A stretch of 64,000 bases of DNA, taken from JBFWVR01 sp050246635 (lineage in GTDB: Bacteria; Acidobacteriota; Vicinamibacteria; Vicinamibacterales; UBA2999). The stretch's first letter is position 1. Each line of letters starts with the position of its first letter. A model generated the notes under the pieces. The model saw only the letters and a list, made by a program, of their open reading frames with translations. It was not told where the DNA came from and did not search any database. Location of the stretch: NCBI GenBank assembly GCA_050246635.1, contig JBFWVR010000001.1:434001-498000 (forward strand). The letters run 5' to 3'. Position numbers and translations under genes: made by a program. Of this stretch, positions 1 through 7,761 are shown piece after piece.

Positions 1-3000
1 CCGCGGGCCCAACGGGGATATTCGACAGCGATACCTGGTTCGCGGCGGCGGTGTTCGTGCCAGGCACATCCACGCCGAGGCTGCTGTTCGGCGTCGAGTC
101 GGTGTACGTCGTGGTCGTGTTGTCGGCGATGGTCGCGACGCGTTTGAATGTGCCGGTCCCGTTGAACCGCCGATAGATCCGACGCGCCGTGACCAGCGCG
201 GGTCCGATCGGTAGGTTCGCCAGAGCCACCCGGTTGTAGTTCGTCGTCGTGCCCGTGGTGTTGCTCGTCGGGGCATTCACGCCCAGCGCGCTGTCGGGCG
301 CCGAGTCGTTATACGTCGTCGCGCTGTTGTTCGCCAGCGTGGCCACGAGCTTCAGTTGCGCGCCGCCGGCGGCCGTGCGATAGATCTTCCGCCCGGTCGT
401 GCCCGTCGGGCCTGTGGGAATGCTGCTCAGCGCGACTTGCTGGCGAGCGGTGCTGTCGCTGGATGGCGCAATCGCCCCCAACGAGGCATCCGCGGTGTTG
501 TCGATGACCTGACTGCCGCTCGGCGCCCACCCCGTCACGAGCTTGTAATCCGAGCCGCCCCCGGTCGTGCGGTACAGCCGGCGCTCATAGCCTGACGGCA
601 CGCTGTCAGGCATGTTGAGGATGGCATAGTAGCCGGACGTCCACGGGCCGACGGGCGTCGTCGTCACGGAGAGGGCCGTCTCGGCGCCGTCACTCAGCCG
701 GCGGAACGTGTAGCCCCATGAGTACGTTCCACCCGTCGTCAGCGCACTGGCGCCAGGGAAGGCCGTGGAGAACGTCGGCGTGCCCGTCGGGGCGGCAGCA
801 AGAGCCGCGATCGTGCCCGTGACCGGCGAGGGCAACGTCTCGCCCGCGGCATTCGTGAACGTGACCGCCCAGTAGTGATTGCCCGCGTCGATGCCTGCCC
901 CCCCGCCGAGCGTCGCCGTGGGCGCTGAGCCAGGATCGCTGAGCGTGCCGGCCGTCGACGGGCCGCAGGTGACCTGTGAACTGTTTGGTCCGTTCGTGGT
1001 CTCGCCTGCGGCAGTGACGTAGGTGACGAGGTAATCGTGGTTGCCGGTGTCCACGCCGGTACCAACGGCCAGCGCGGCCGTCGGCGCCTGGCTCGGCGCC
1101 GCGAGGGTGCCAACGCTGATGCTGGTGCGCGGGCCCGGGACCGACTCCCCGGAGGCGGTCTTGAAGGTGATCGCGTAGTCGTGGCTGCCCGTCTCGATGC
1201 CAGAGCCACTCGCCAGGGCCGCGGTCGGGCCAGACGACGGCGCCGCGCCAGGTCCTACGAGCGTGCCGCCGCCGCCCGATCGCTTGCCGGTGTAGGTCAG
1301 GTCGTTGGGCCCGGATCGGGCAGCGCCTCCGCTGGTCTGAAACCATCCCGCGTCCTCGATCGGCAGGATGGTTTCGCCGGGCGCCACCTCCGTCAGGACA
1401 TTGGGGCCACCACCTTCGACGCGTACCCGCGTGTAGAACTGCGTGATGCTCCGCTCGATTACGATGGCCTCGAGGCTGTCGTGGTCGTCGGTGAGAGGGG
1501 TCGGGCGGAAGGCGGCTGGCTCCGCGCTGTCGCTGGAGCTCACGTGCACATCGTCGTCTTGGTCCAGATAGCCACTGAGGCCTAGCCGCTCGATGATCTG
1601 CTGGATGGCCTCGCCGACAGTGCGCTCCGTGAACGAGATCTCGTCGATGGTTGGGAGCCCGGCCTCTACGTGGGTGGTGGTGAAGCCGGTCGTGTAGGTC
1701 GCCACCAGGTTCTGAATCAACGTAGTGGCGCTGATCGCAGTGTACCGCCCCGTCAGCTTGCGCAAGTGCAGGCGGTACTGGTTGTCCTGGCAGGTGACGG
1801 CGTGGATCGGGTTGGCCAGCGTGCCGATGACGGACGAGCGGATCTCCGTGATGAGACCGCGGAACAGCCGCTCGGGATTGTCTTCGCCTCCGAGCCTGAC
1901 GATGACTTCGTCACCCTCACTCGGAAGGAACCCCCGACAGGTGAACTGACACGTGCTCGGCGTGCCGAATCTCCTCGATTCGGTGATGCTGATGGACTCG
2001 CGCGCGATCCTGGGCCTGGTGTCGGCACGGTCCGTGGCCCGTTCGACCCCAGCCACCGATACATAGACCTGGAGCCCCGGGAAATCGCCAGGCGACAGCG
2101 ACGCCGAGGGACTCAAGGAGGGACTCGCGGACGCCGAGGTCGATAGAGAGGGGCTAAGCGAGCTGCTCGGCGACAGCGACGGGCTGGCGCTGGCACTGGC
2201 CGACACGCTGGGACTCAGTGAGGCGGACGCGCTGCGGCTCGAGGAGACGCTCGGACTGAGCGATGCCGACGGGCTGAGGGACGGTGACGCGCTGGCGCTG
2301 GGCGAGACGGACGGGCTCGGGGTCGGCGAGACGCTAGCGCTCGGCGAAATCGATGGACTCTCCGTCGGCGACACGCTCGCGCTCGGCGAGACGGAGGCCG
2401 ACGGGGAGACCGACGCCGACGGGGACAGCGAGGCCGAGGCCGATCGCGACGGCGAGACGGAGCCCGACGGCGAGACGGAGGCGCTGGTCGACGTCGAGGG
2501 CGACAGCGACGCGCTGGGAGAGACGCCGGCGAACGGCACCTCTTGACCCGCGCCGCCGTTGTAGAGCGCGGTGCGTTCATCCGAGGTTAGGACGCGACGC
2601 CAGAAGCCTACCGCGTCGATGCGGCCGTCCATGTAGGTCGCGCCGCCGTTGTCCGCGTGGCCGATCTTGAAGTTGGCCGCGGTGTCCGACGCGCCCTGCG
2701 TGTAGGCCTGCGAATCGACCGTTCCGTTGTTGACCTGGATGTTGACGGTATTCGCAGACGCGTCGTGCCAGGCCACCAGAAAGTACCAGGCCCCCGTCGA
2801 CGGGCTCCCGGCACTCGTCGCGTTCAGCTGACTGTTGGCCCCGTCGGACTTGAACACACCCCAGCGGAAGCGGTCACTGCTCTGCTGGTAGAGGAGGAGA
2901 TACTCGCGCTTCGAGCCGTCGGAGTAGTCGAACTTCGTGACGATGTGGCGGTCGGTGGTCTTCGAGTCGAGGTACACCCACGCGCAGATCGTGAAATCGA

Positions 3001-3205
3001 CGTCGCCGGCAGAGAGGTCCGCTCCGTCCGCCCGGCTCAAGAACTCGCTGTTCGCGGCCGTGAACTGCGCGGCGTTCCCGACCTTCCCGACCGCCTGCGT
3101 GACGGTGTTGTTGTCGGTCAGATGGTTGGACCCGACAGAGTCCGATCGGGTCCCGGACGCCTCTCCGAGCTTCCAGAAGGCGACGAGGTTGGTGTCGAGC
3201 GCCAT
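1..3205 (-). CDS. Phage tail/adsorption-type protein, C-terminus beyond the window
   Basis: An uninterrupted frame of 1068 codons starts at ATG 3205 and runs off the left edge. Residues about 1-215 look like a LamG/concanavalin-type jelly-roll (FWKLGE start, DFTICAWVY, GRIDAVGFWRR). Residues about 225-372 are a Ser/Pro/Ala low-complexity linker. Residues about 373-600 resemble a baseplate-hub or tail-associated domain (RLFRGLITEIRSS, ERTVGEAIQQIIERLG). Then come three fibronectin-like repeats with a GxDTGNHDYxVTF pattern and three units with a LPxGPxxTxRxIYR pattern. The likely role is virion adsorption or tail tip. It starts 4 nt after the stop of the upstream protease gene. The domain names are my reading of motifs. 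Confidence 0.8.
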   Translation of the reverse strand, partial: MALDTNLVAFWKLGEASGTRSDSVGSNHLTDNNTVTQAVGKVGNAAQFTAANSEFLSRADGADLSAGDVDFTICAWVYLDSKTTDRHIVTKFDYSDGSKREYLLLYQQSSDRFRWGVFKSDGANSQLNATSAGSPSTGAWYFLVAWHDASANTVNIQVNNGTVDSQAYTQGASDTAANFKIGHADNGGATYMDGRIDAVGFWRRVLTSDERTALYNGGAGQEVPFAGVSPSASLSPSTSTSASVSPSGSVSPSRSASASLSPSASVSPSASVSPSASVSPTESPSISPSASVSPTPSPSVSPSASASPSLSPSASLSPSVSSSRSASASLSPSVSASASASPSLSPSSSLSPSLSTSASASPSLSPSASLSPGDFPGLQVYVSVAGVERATDRADTRPRIARESISITESRRFGTPSTCQFTCRGFLPSEGDEVIVRLGGEDNPERLFRGLITEIRSSVIGTLANPIHAVTCQDNQYRLHLRKLTGRYTAISATTLIQNLVATYTTGFTTTHVEAGLPTIDEISFTERTVGEAIQQIIERLGLSGYLDQDDDVHVSSSDSAEPAAFRPTPLTDDHDSLEAIVIERSITQFYTRVRVEGGGPNVLTEVAPGETILPIEDAGWFQTSGGAARSGPNDLTYTGKRSGGGGTLVGPGAAPSSGPTAALASGSGIETGSHDYAITFKTASGESVPGPRTSISVGTLAAPSQAPTAALAVGTGVDTGNHDYLVTYVTAAGETTNGPNSSQVTCGPSTAGTLSDPGSAPTATLGGGAGIDAGNHYWAVTFTNAAGETLPSPVTGTIAALAAAPTGTPTFSTAFPGASALTTGGTYSWGYTFRRLSDGAETALSVTTTPVGPWTSGYYAILNMPDSVPSGYERRLYRTTGGGSDYKLVTGWAPSGSQVIDNTADASLGAIAPSSDSTARQQVALSSIPTGPTGTTGRKIYRTAAGGAQLKLVATLANNSATTYNDSAPDSALGVNAPTSNTTGTTTNYNRVALANLPIGPALVTARRIYRRFNGTGTFKRVATIADNTTTTYTDSTPNSSLGVDVPGTNTAAANQVSLSNIPVGPA
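2085..2530 (-). repeat. Ser/Pro/Ala low-complexity tandem repeat linker
   Basis: About 148 codons encode degenerate units such as SPSASVSPS and SPSLSPS. The DNA is an imperfect short-period repeat dominated by TCG, AGC and CCG codons. It joins the jelly-roll and hub-like parts of the tail protein. The same type of linker recurs at 5493-5759. Confidence 0.9.
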
Positions 3206-3208
3206 GGG

Positions 3209-4135
3209 TTAGACCTCGGATGTGAGCGCCGCGATGATCGCGGCCTCGTCGGCTGCCGCCTGATCGAACGCCTGGGCGCTCCGGGCCCCGCGTCGGCCGC
3301 TCGGGCGACCGGATGCGAAGTCCGACAGAACCTCCTCGACCGTCGCGATGCGGTCCACGAGCCCGCGCCGGAGCGCCTCGGCGGCGCCGTAGACGCGACC
3401 GCTGCCATACGACTTGCGGGCCGTGTCGACGGACACCCGCCGGCCGGCGGCCAGGGCCTCGAGGAACTCGCGGTAACGCTCGTCGATCCGCCCCTTCACG
3501 AACGCGCGGGCGTCGTCGCTCAGCGGCGCGACATCCGATAGTTCGACCTTCTCCGGCGTCGAGCTGATGAGTGTGACCGTGATGCCAATCTCGTCGAGGC
3601 GCCGGCTCTGCTCCGCATGCATCGCGTAGACGCCGACCGAACCGACATCACCGGAAGGGGTCACGATCAGCGTGCCCGCCTGCGCCGCCAGCCAGTAGGC
3701 CGCCGATGCGGCGAGCGGGCGAGCCAGCGCCGTGATCGGCTTCTGCGAACGGAGCCGCCGGATCTCCGTGGCCGCCTCCGGCACCAGGCGGACCTCTCCG
3801 CCTGGACTGTCGGCCAGAATCAGCACGTGAGCGATCGTGGCGTCCTCGACCGACTCTCGGATCGCGCGCAGGAAGGCGTCCGGAGAGGTCCCACCGAACA
3901 ACCACGTCATGAACGGATCCGTGCTGATGTAGCCCGTGAGCGGCACAATGGCGACGTCGCCCACGCGTTGCACCTGTACTCGACCGGGTGTGCCCTCACC
4001 GAATGCGGCGAGCGGCCGGCCGTCGGGGCCGAGCTTGACCGCGGCCATTGCCGCCAGACCCGGCAGCGCCGCGCGGTCCAGGGCGAGCTCGCCGCGGCCG
4101 GCCAGGAGTCGATCGAGAAGCGCGGTGTTGATCAT
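3209..4135 (-). CDS. S49-family (SppA/ClpP-fold) phage head maturation protease
   Basis: The 308-residue product matches the S49 proteases of tailed phages, which process capsid and scaffold during head assembly. After an N-terminal segment (about 1-55) the fold starts at VAIVPLTGYIS. ADSPGGEV (109-115) forms the oxyanion-side glycine motif. LAASAAYWLAA (141-151) contains the predicted nucleophile Ser144, and Lys196 in TPEKVE is a candidate general base. ATG 4135 is chosen because it overlaps the upstream stop as ATGA, which signals translational coupling. A second, HK97-type protease-like gene lies directly upstream. The family call is strong; the exact lysine is uncertain. Confidence 0.88.
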   Translation of the reverse strand: MINTALLDRLLAGRGELALDRAALPGLAAMAAVKLGPDGRPLAAFGEGTPGRVQVQRVGDVAIVPLTGYISTDPFMTWLFGGTSPDAFLRAIRESVEDATIAHVLILADSPGGEVRLVPEAATEIRRLRSQKPITALARPLAASAAYWLAAQAGTLIVTPSGDVGSVGVYAMHAEQSRRLDEIGITVTLISSTPEKVELSDVAPLSDDARAFVKGRIDERYREFLEALAAGRRVSVDTARKSYGSGRVYGAAEALRRGLVDRIATVEEVLSDFASGRPSGRRGARSAQAFDQAAADEAAIIAALTSEV

Positions 4136-4557
4136 CGGATGTCGACCTCGAACGTCGTGCCCGGGAACGCGGGCTGCTTCGGAGCGCACAAGAGGCTGAT
4201 CTCATGCATCCGGGCGCGGCGTATGCGGATGACGCCGGAGCCGTCTCGCGTGCTCTTCTCCGTCCCCGCGCCCCAGCCAGGCGACCAGCCCCGGACGATG
4301 CCGCAGCGCCAGGCGTCAAAGACCATCCCCGCGCTGTAGCCCTCGAGCCGCGCCCACAGATAGAGGCCATCGTGGGCCGGCTCGAGCAGGAGTGAGCCGG
4401 CGCGGACGCTCGCGTACGTCACGCCCTCGCGCCGATGGTTGAGCCACAAGAACGCATCGGTGGCCACGTAGAGCGACCCGCGCTCGAAGAGCAGCCGGCG
4501 GCCGTCGCTGGATTCGCGCTCCCACGGGACCGCCAGGCCGCTCAGATGGACGACCAC
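4132..4557 (-). CDS. HK97/S78-type prohead protease-like protein
   Basis: The 141-residue product begins at GTG 4557, 8 nt after the upstream stop. HLSGLAVPWE near the start, LWLNHRREG (candidate catalytic His), a DGLYLWARL strand and a late EISLLCAPKQPAFPG segment follow the order of S78 prohead proteases, whose late motif reads like EVSLVxxPAxP. Such enzymes cleave capsid delta domains during maturation. It is short for the family and similarity is by motif only, so activity is unproven. No clear Shine-Dalgarno precedes the GTG. The stop overlaps the S49 protease start by 4 nt, so two protease-type genes are coupled. Confidence 0.6.
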   Translation of the reverse strand: MVVHLSGLAVPWERESSDGRRLLFERGSLYVATDAFLWLNHRREGVTYASVRAGSLLLEPAHDGLYLWARLEGYSAGMVFDAWRCGIVRGWSPGWGAGTEKSTRDGSGVIRIRRARMHEISLLCAPKQPAFPGTTFEVDIR

Positions 4558-4565
4558 TCGGGGTA

Positions 4566-5252
4566 CTACGTCGTCGGCGGTTCGCCGTCGTCCCAGCCGG
4601 CCGGCAACACGGCCGCGAAGCCGATGCCGCGCTCGATCGCCGCGATCGCCGCGTCCAGGTCGTCGACCTCGGCGAGCTTCAGCGCGTCGAGCTGCTGGCG
4701 GGCGACCGGGACGCACCTGAGCACCGCGTCGAGCTCCCGCGAGTTGTCGACGGTGACCTCGGCCGGCGCACTGGCGCCGCGCTCGACCCCCGCCGGGTGC
4801 TTCGCGCCGCGGGGCTGCTGCCACAGGCCGTGAGACCGCAGCCAGTCAGCGGTCGCGTCGATCCGCTGCCTGGCCTCGTCGATGCGCGGGTCGGCGCAGG
4901 CCTGCAGCTCCCGCTCGAGGAGCGCCACATGCCGACGCCGCTCGTGCTGCGCCATCTCTCGCTCGCTGACGCGAACTCGCAGGGTGCGCACGGCCGCGTC
5001 GTACGCCTGGCGTGTGCGGTCGACCGCGGCCTGCGCCTTGTCGACGGCCGCCTGCAGCGCCTCGGGGATAGGCTGGCGGGCCGTCTCGAGCTGCGCGGCG
5101 AGTGCGGCGTGTCGTGTGCGGTTCTCGGCGGCGCCGGCGTCGCGCCGCCGCTCGATGAGGTCGGTGAGGGCCTCGCGGGCATCGCGACCGATCGGCAGCC
5201 GCTCGATGCCGTCCAGGTCGCGGGGTTGAGTCCGGCGGAAGGGAATGAACAT
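4566..5252 (-). CDS. Hypothetical phage protein with long coiled-coil
   Basis: The 228-residue protein has a basic/Pro-rich start (MFIPFRRTQPRD) and a long helical, Ala/Glu/Arg/Gln-rich stretch at about 25-135 with heptad-like spacing. A short acidic C-terminus ends in WDDGEPPTT. A GGAGAG ribosome site lies about 8 nt before ATG 5252. No family is recognised. Its place just before two prohead-type proteases suggests a scaffold or assembly chaperone, which is inference from position and helical content. Confidence 0.7.
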   Translation of the reverse strand: MFIPFRRTQPRDLDGIERLPIGRDAREALTDLIERRRDAGAAENRTRHAALAAQLETARQPIPEALQAAVDKAQAAVDRTRQAYDAAVRTLRVRVSEREMAQHERRRHVALLERELQACADPRIDEARQRIDATADWLRSHGLWQQPRGAKHPAGVERGASAPAEVTVDNSRELDAVLRCVPVARQQLDALKLAEVDDLDAAIAAIERGIGFAAVLPAGWDDGEPPTT

Positions 5253-5270
5253 GGCGTGTCTCTCCAGGTG

Positions 5271-5927
5271 TCAGTAGCCGAGTGCGTAGACCAGCGTGAC
5301 CTCGACCTCTCCGGCCGGCTCGAACGAGTTGTCGACGCGGAGCGTGAGCGTGTCCGCTTCGTCAACGACCGGGTGCAGCGCCAGATCCGTGTAATGGATC
5401 GGCGTCTCCTCTGCCGCGATGGCCGAGCGGTTGGCACCGAGCCCGAGCAGCTTGTCGATACCGCGCTGATCGACGAGCTGCACGTCGTAGTTGGGCGACG
5501 GCGGCGCGATTGACGCCGACGCGGATGCCGACGGACTGATGCTCGATGACGGCGACACGGAGCTCGAGGGCGAACGGGACGGCGACGCCGACGCGCTCGC
5601 CGAGACCGACGGGCTCAGGGAGCTCGACGGCGACCGCGAAGGCGACGTGGAGGCGGAGGCCGAGATCGACCCGCTGTTGCTCGCGCTAAGTGATGCCGAT
5701 GCCGACGCGGACGGGCTCAGCGAATGGCTCGGCGAGGTCGAGGCCGAGGCGGAACTCGAGACGTTCCGCCGGCCTGGCCGCGTGACCAGCGCCACAAGGC
5801 GCCCCTCGAACTTCGTGGCGAGCACATGCGACGGGAACGCACCCGTGAGCGTGTCCGCGAAGCACGAGAAGACGATCTGGCGCAGGTGTCCGAGGGGGAT
5901 GTGAACCTCGGTGATCGTTCCGGACAT
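5271..5927 (-). CDS. Putative virion protein split by a Ser/Pro-rich linker
   Basis: The 218-residue protein has an N-terminal beta-rich part (VHIPLGHLRQIVF, LATKFEGRLVALVTRPG), a central Ser/Ala/Pro linker of about 89 residues, and a C-terminal part (YDVQLVDQRGIDKLLGLG, HPVVDEADTLTLR, VTLVYALGY). The non-linker parts resemble small structural proteins of tailed phages, but I cannot name a family. ATG 5927 is preferred over GTG 5933 because AGGAG sits about 8 nt upstream. The gene at 6817-7239 is a paralogue without the linker and shares HPVVDEADTLTLR. Confidence 0.7.
   Translation of the reverse strand: MSGTITEVHIPLGHLRQIVFSCFADTLTGAFPSHVLATKFEGRLVALVTRPGRRNVSSSASASTSPSHSLSPSASASASLSASNSGSISASASTSPSRSPSSSLSPSVSASASASPSRSPSSSVSPSSSISPSASASASIAPPSPNYDVQLVDQRGIDKLLGLGANRSAIAAEETPIHYTDLALHPVVDEADTLTLRVDNSFEPAGEVEVTLVYALGY
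5493..5759 (-). repeat. Second Ser/Pro/Ala low-complexity linker
   Basis: About 89 codons of units such as SASASPS and SPSSSLSPS interrupt the structural protein at 5271-5927. Composition and codon use closely match the linker at 2085-2530, so the two probably share an origin or exchange by recombination. Confidence 0.88.
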
Positions 5928-5932
5928 GGTCA

Positions 5933-6433
5933 CTACTCCTCACGCGCCTGGTTCCGGCGCCTGGCGGCAGCCGCACACGGGCGGCAGCGCGCTACCTGTC
6001 GTCTTGACGTCGGCCGACCGCAATCGAGGCACGTGTCAGCGGTCCAACCATGACGCGCGCGGCGGCAATCGGGGCAGTGATGAGCAGGCCGACCGAGCGC
6101 TGGGCGGGAGACCTCGTTCCCGCACCCCAAACACACGAAGCGCTGTTCGCGGCGCGCCGTCGGGGACCGCCGACTGGCGGGGTAACTCCGGCGCCGGGTC
6201 GAAAATTCCAATTCGCGTACGGCCGCAGGACCCTCCGGCGCGGTTCTCTCGGCCCGATCCCCTCGTGATTCGCGACCGATATACCCCCCTAGGCCGGTGT
6301 CTTCCGTATTCAAGAGATCCGCACTCTCGGAATTCGCCGTTTTTTGAATAGCCGAAGCTTTGCGTTCGAGGACAGCGCGGTTCCTGGAGGCATCCGCCTC
6401 AGTGAATCCCGAGGGATATGCCTTCCCGGTCAT
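5933..6433 (-). CDS. Phage protein with tandem zinc-ribbon C-terminus
   Basis: The 166-residue protein has an uninformative, charged N-terminal 90 residues. The C-terminus carries four CxxC knuckles: CLGCG, CPDC, CLDCG and CRPC, arranged as two zinc ribbons at about 97-160. ATG 6433 overlaps the upstream stop as ATGA and is preceded by GGAAAG. The nucleotide stretch around 6290-6350 is less GC-rich than its neighbours. Nucleic-acid binding is the usual role of such ribbons; the target is unknown. Confidence 0.6.
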   Translation of the reverse strand: MTGKAYPSGFTEADASRNRAVLERKASAIQKTANSESADLLNTEDTGLGGYIGRESRGDRAERTAPEGPAAVRELEFSTRRRSYPASRRSPTARREQRFVCLGCGNEVSRPALGRPAHHCPDCRRARHGWTADTCLDCGRPTSRRQVARCRPCAAAARRRNQAREE

Positions 6434-6633
6434 GACTTTCCACCGCCAGGATCCACCAGCGGCCGGCGTGACGGGATCGCGATCCACAGCAGGATCGCGC
6501 CGGGAATCAGGCATCCGAGCGGCGGCCAGATCTGCCAACCGCCGCACGCCACGAGCGCCAGGCCGGACGCGAAAGTTGCGACCTCCCGCTCATCAGCCAG
6601 CAGTCGGACGGCCGCACGGAGCAGGTCACGCAC
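6430..6633 (-). CDS. Small membrane protein of the phage block
   Basis: The 67-residue protein has a charged N-terminus (MRDLLRAAVRLLADERE) and two hydrophobic segments (about 19-32 and 36-52), then a short basic tail. The start at 6633 overlaps the upstream stop by 8 nt and its own stop overlaps the next start by 4 nt, which supports that it is real. A small two-helix protein in a phage could be a holin, but it is not near a recognisable endolysin, so that is only a possibility. Confidence 0.6.
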   Translation of the reverse strand: MRDLLRAAVRLLADEREVATFASGLALVACGGWQIWPPLGCLIPGAILLWIAIPSRRPLVDPGGGKS

Positions 6634-6820
6634 GGGGACCGCCCTCTTGCGCCGCGTCTGCGGCCTCGCGTCGCGCCCGCCTGCAGTCGCGGCACCGCCG
6701 CGGCTGATGGAGTCCCGCCTGCGCGAAGTAGTCGTACTCGCCGCGCTGGACCTCGAACACCCTGCCGCAATCGCGGCAAACGGTGCGAGCTACAACCTCG
6801 GTTGGGTCGGCGGTGCTCAT
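6626..6820 (-). CDS. Small zinc-ribbon protein (probable zinc-ribbon domain family)
   Basis: The 64-residue protein has a CRDCGRVFEV knuckle, a GEYDYFAQAGL middle and a CRDCR knuckle. This matches the widespread small 'probable zinc-ribbon' family, in which an EYxFY-like segment separates the two CxxC pairs. ATG 6820 forms an ATGA overlap with the upstream stop. The role is unknown; the family is common in phages and accessory regions and presumably binds nucleic acid or protein. Confidence 0.75.
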   Translation of the reverse strand: MSTADPTEVVARTVCRDCGRVFEVQRGEYDYFAQAGLHQPRRCRDCRRARREAADAAQEGGPRA

Positions 6821-7239
6821 TCTTGTCCTCCGAGGGCCCGCGTGCTCGGCGCCGGCTCGATGGCGGCCAGCCGCAGAACGACATCGACCCGCGCGCCTGG
6901 CGTCCTGTTTCCGCAGATCCGGAGCGTCAGGGTGTCCGCCTCGTCGACCACGGGATGCACCTCCGTACCGGCCCAGCGGACGATGGTGTCTTGTGGCGCC
7001 GATGCGGGCCGAGCCAGGCCACATCCCCTCAACATGTCGATTGCGTGCTGGTCCGGCGCGGTGACGTCGAGCGCCGACGGGGCCGGCTGGCCAGGGATCG
7101 TCCGGCACGAGACGATGGCGAACTCCTCGCGCGGCAGGTCGACCGGCGCAAATTGGCCCTGCTCATCGGCCGTCGCCGAGATCACCAGGCGCCAGATCTT
7201 GCCGCCGCCGCGCCGCTCCAGGGAGGTCACGCTACCCAT
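6817..7239 (-). CDS. Putative virion protein, linker-less paralogue
   Basis: The 140-residue protein starts at ATG 7239, inside the upstream stop region (8-nt overlap). It has the same order of segments as the gene at 5271-5927: an N-terminal strand-rich half (IWRLVISATADEQGQF), a central AIDMLRGCGL motif matching GIDKLLGLG, and an identical HPVVDEADTLTLR near the end. In this copy the central Ser/Pro linker is replaced by a short PGQPAPSA. It is probably a structural or decoration protein; no family name is claimed. Confidence 0.65.
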   Translation of the reverse strand: MGSVTSLERRGGGKIWRLVISATADEQGQFAPVDLPREEFAIVSCRTIPGQPAPSALDVTAPDQHAIDMLRGCGLARPASAPQDTIVRWAGTEVHPVVDEADTLTLRICGNRTPGARVDVVLRLAAIEPAPSTRALGGQE

Positions 7240-7480
7240 CGTTGCGCGCTCCCGGAGTTTCGTCGTACGAAATGCCGCGCGCCTCTTCGTCCTCGAGTAC
7301 CGCGTCTCCGAACACGAGCCGGATCGCGTCACCCAATGAGGCGTAGCCGTTCCGCGTCTGGAACGCCTGCCAGGATGCGAGCTCGGCGGGCGTGACCCGG
7401 AGTTGCACGCGCTCGCTCGCGGCGCCGTTGGGATCGCGAGGCGGGCGCCCGCGGCGGCCCTCGGGGCGATCGGGCATCAC
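7232..7480 (-). CDS. Small ribbon-helix-helix-like protein
   Basis: The 82-residue protein has a basic, Pro/Gly-rich N-terminus (GRRGRPPRDPN). A compact RVQLRVTPAELASWQAF strand-helix and a SLGDAIRLVFGD helix follow, resembling an RHH/Arc-like DNA-binding fold. The start is GTG 7480 or ATG 7477, both at the upstream stop. It may regulate the block or bind DNA; this is inference from fold-like pattern only. Confidence 0.6.
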   Translation of the reverse strand: MMPDRPEGRRGRPPRDPNGAASERVQLRVTPAELASWQAFQTRNGYASLGDAIRLVFGDAVLEDEEARGISYDETPGARNDG

Positions 7481-7761
7481 GTAGTGCGCTCCCGCTGGCG
7501 CAGCGTGGTCGACGGCGCCGAAGTTCGCCCGGTGATGTGCCTGTCGTCGGGTGTGTAATTCAACAAGGCGATGATGTGGTGCTTGTGCGGCCGGACGGCG
7601 TCCAGGTCCGCGTCGGTCAGGTCGCTACCCTGCAGCAGCAGGTCGGGCCCGTCCTGCGAGAAGCAGATGCCCCGGCGCTCAAGGTCGAGCACCACCTCGA
7701 CGGCCGCGACGGGCACCGGACGGCCGCCGCGTAGCCACACGAAGCGGACAGGCTCAGACAC
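7477..7761 (-). CDS. Small protein resembling a TubC N-terminal docking domain
   Basis: The 94-residue protein starts at GTG 7761, behind a strong GGAGGGAGG site and overlapping the helicase stop by 8 nt. The core has a leading helix, ERRGICFSQDGPDLLLQG as a beta hairpin, and DLDAVRPHKHHIIALL as a closing helix. This is the pattern of TubC-type docking domains, best known from hybrid NRPS/PKS proteins, but similar small proteins occur beside phage primases and helicases. A partner-docking role with the adjacent helicase is inference. Confidence 0.6.
   Translation of the reverse strand: MSEPVRFVWLRGGRPVPVAAVEVVLDLERRGICFSQDGPDLLLQGSDLTDADLDAVRPHKHHIIALLNYTPDDRHITGRTSAPSTTLRQRERTT

Noticed and set aside
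2085..2530. CRISPR-like array
   Set aside because: The repeats are coding, degenerate and without constant-length spacers; they encode a Ser/Pro linker.
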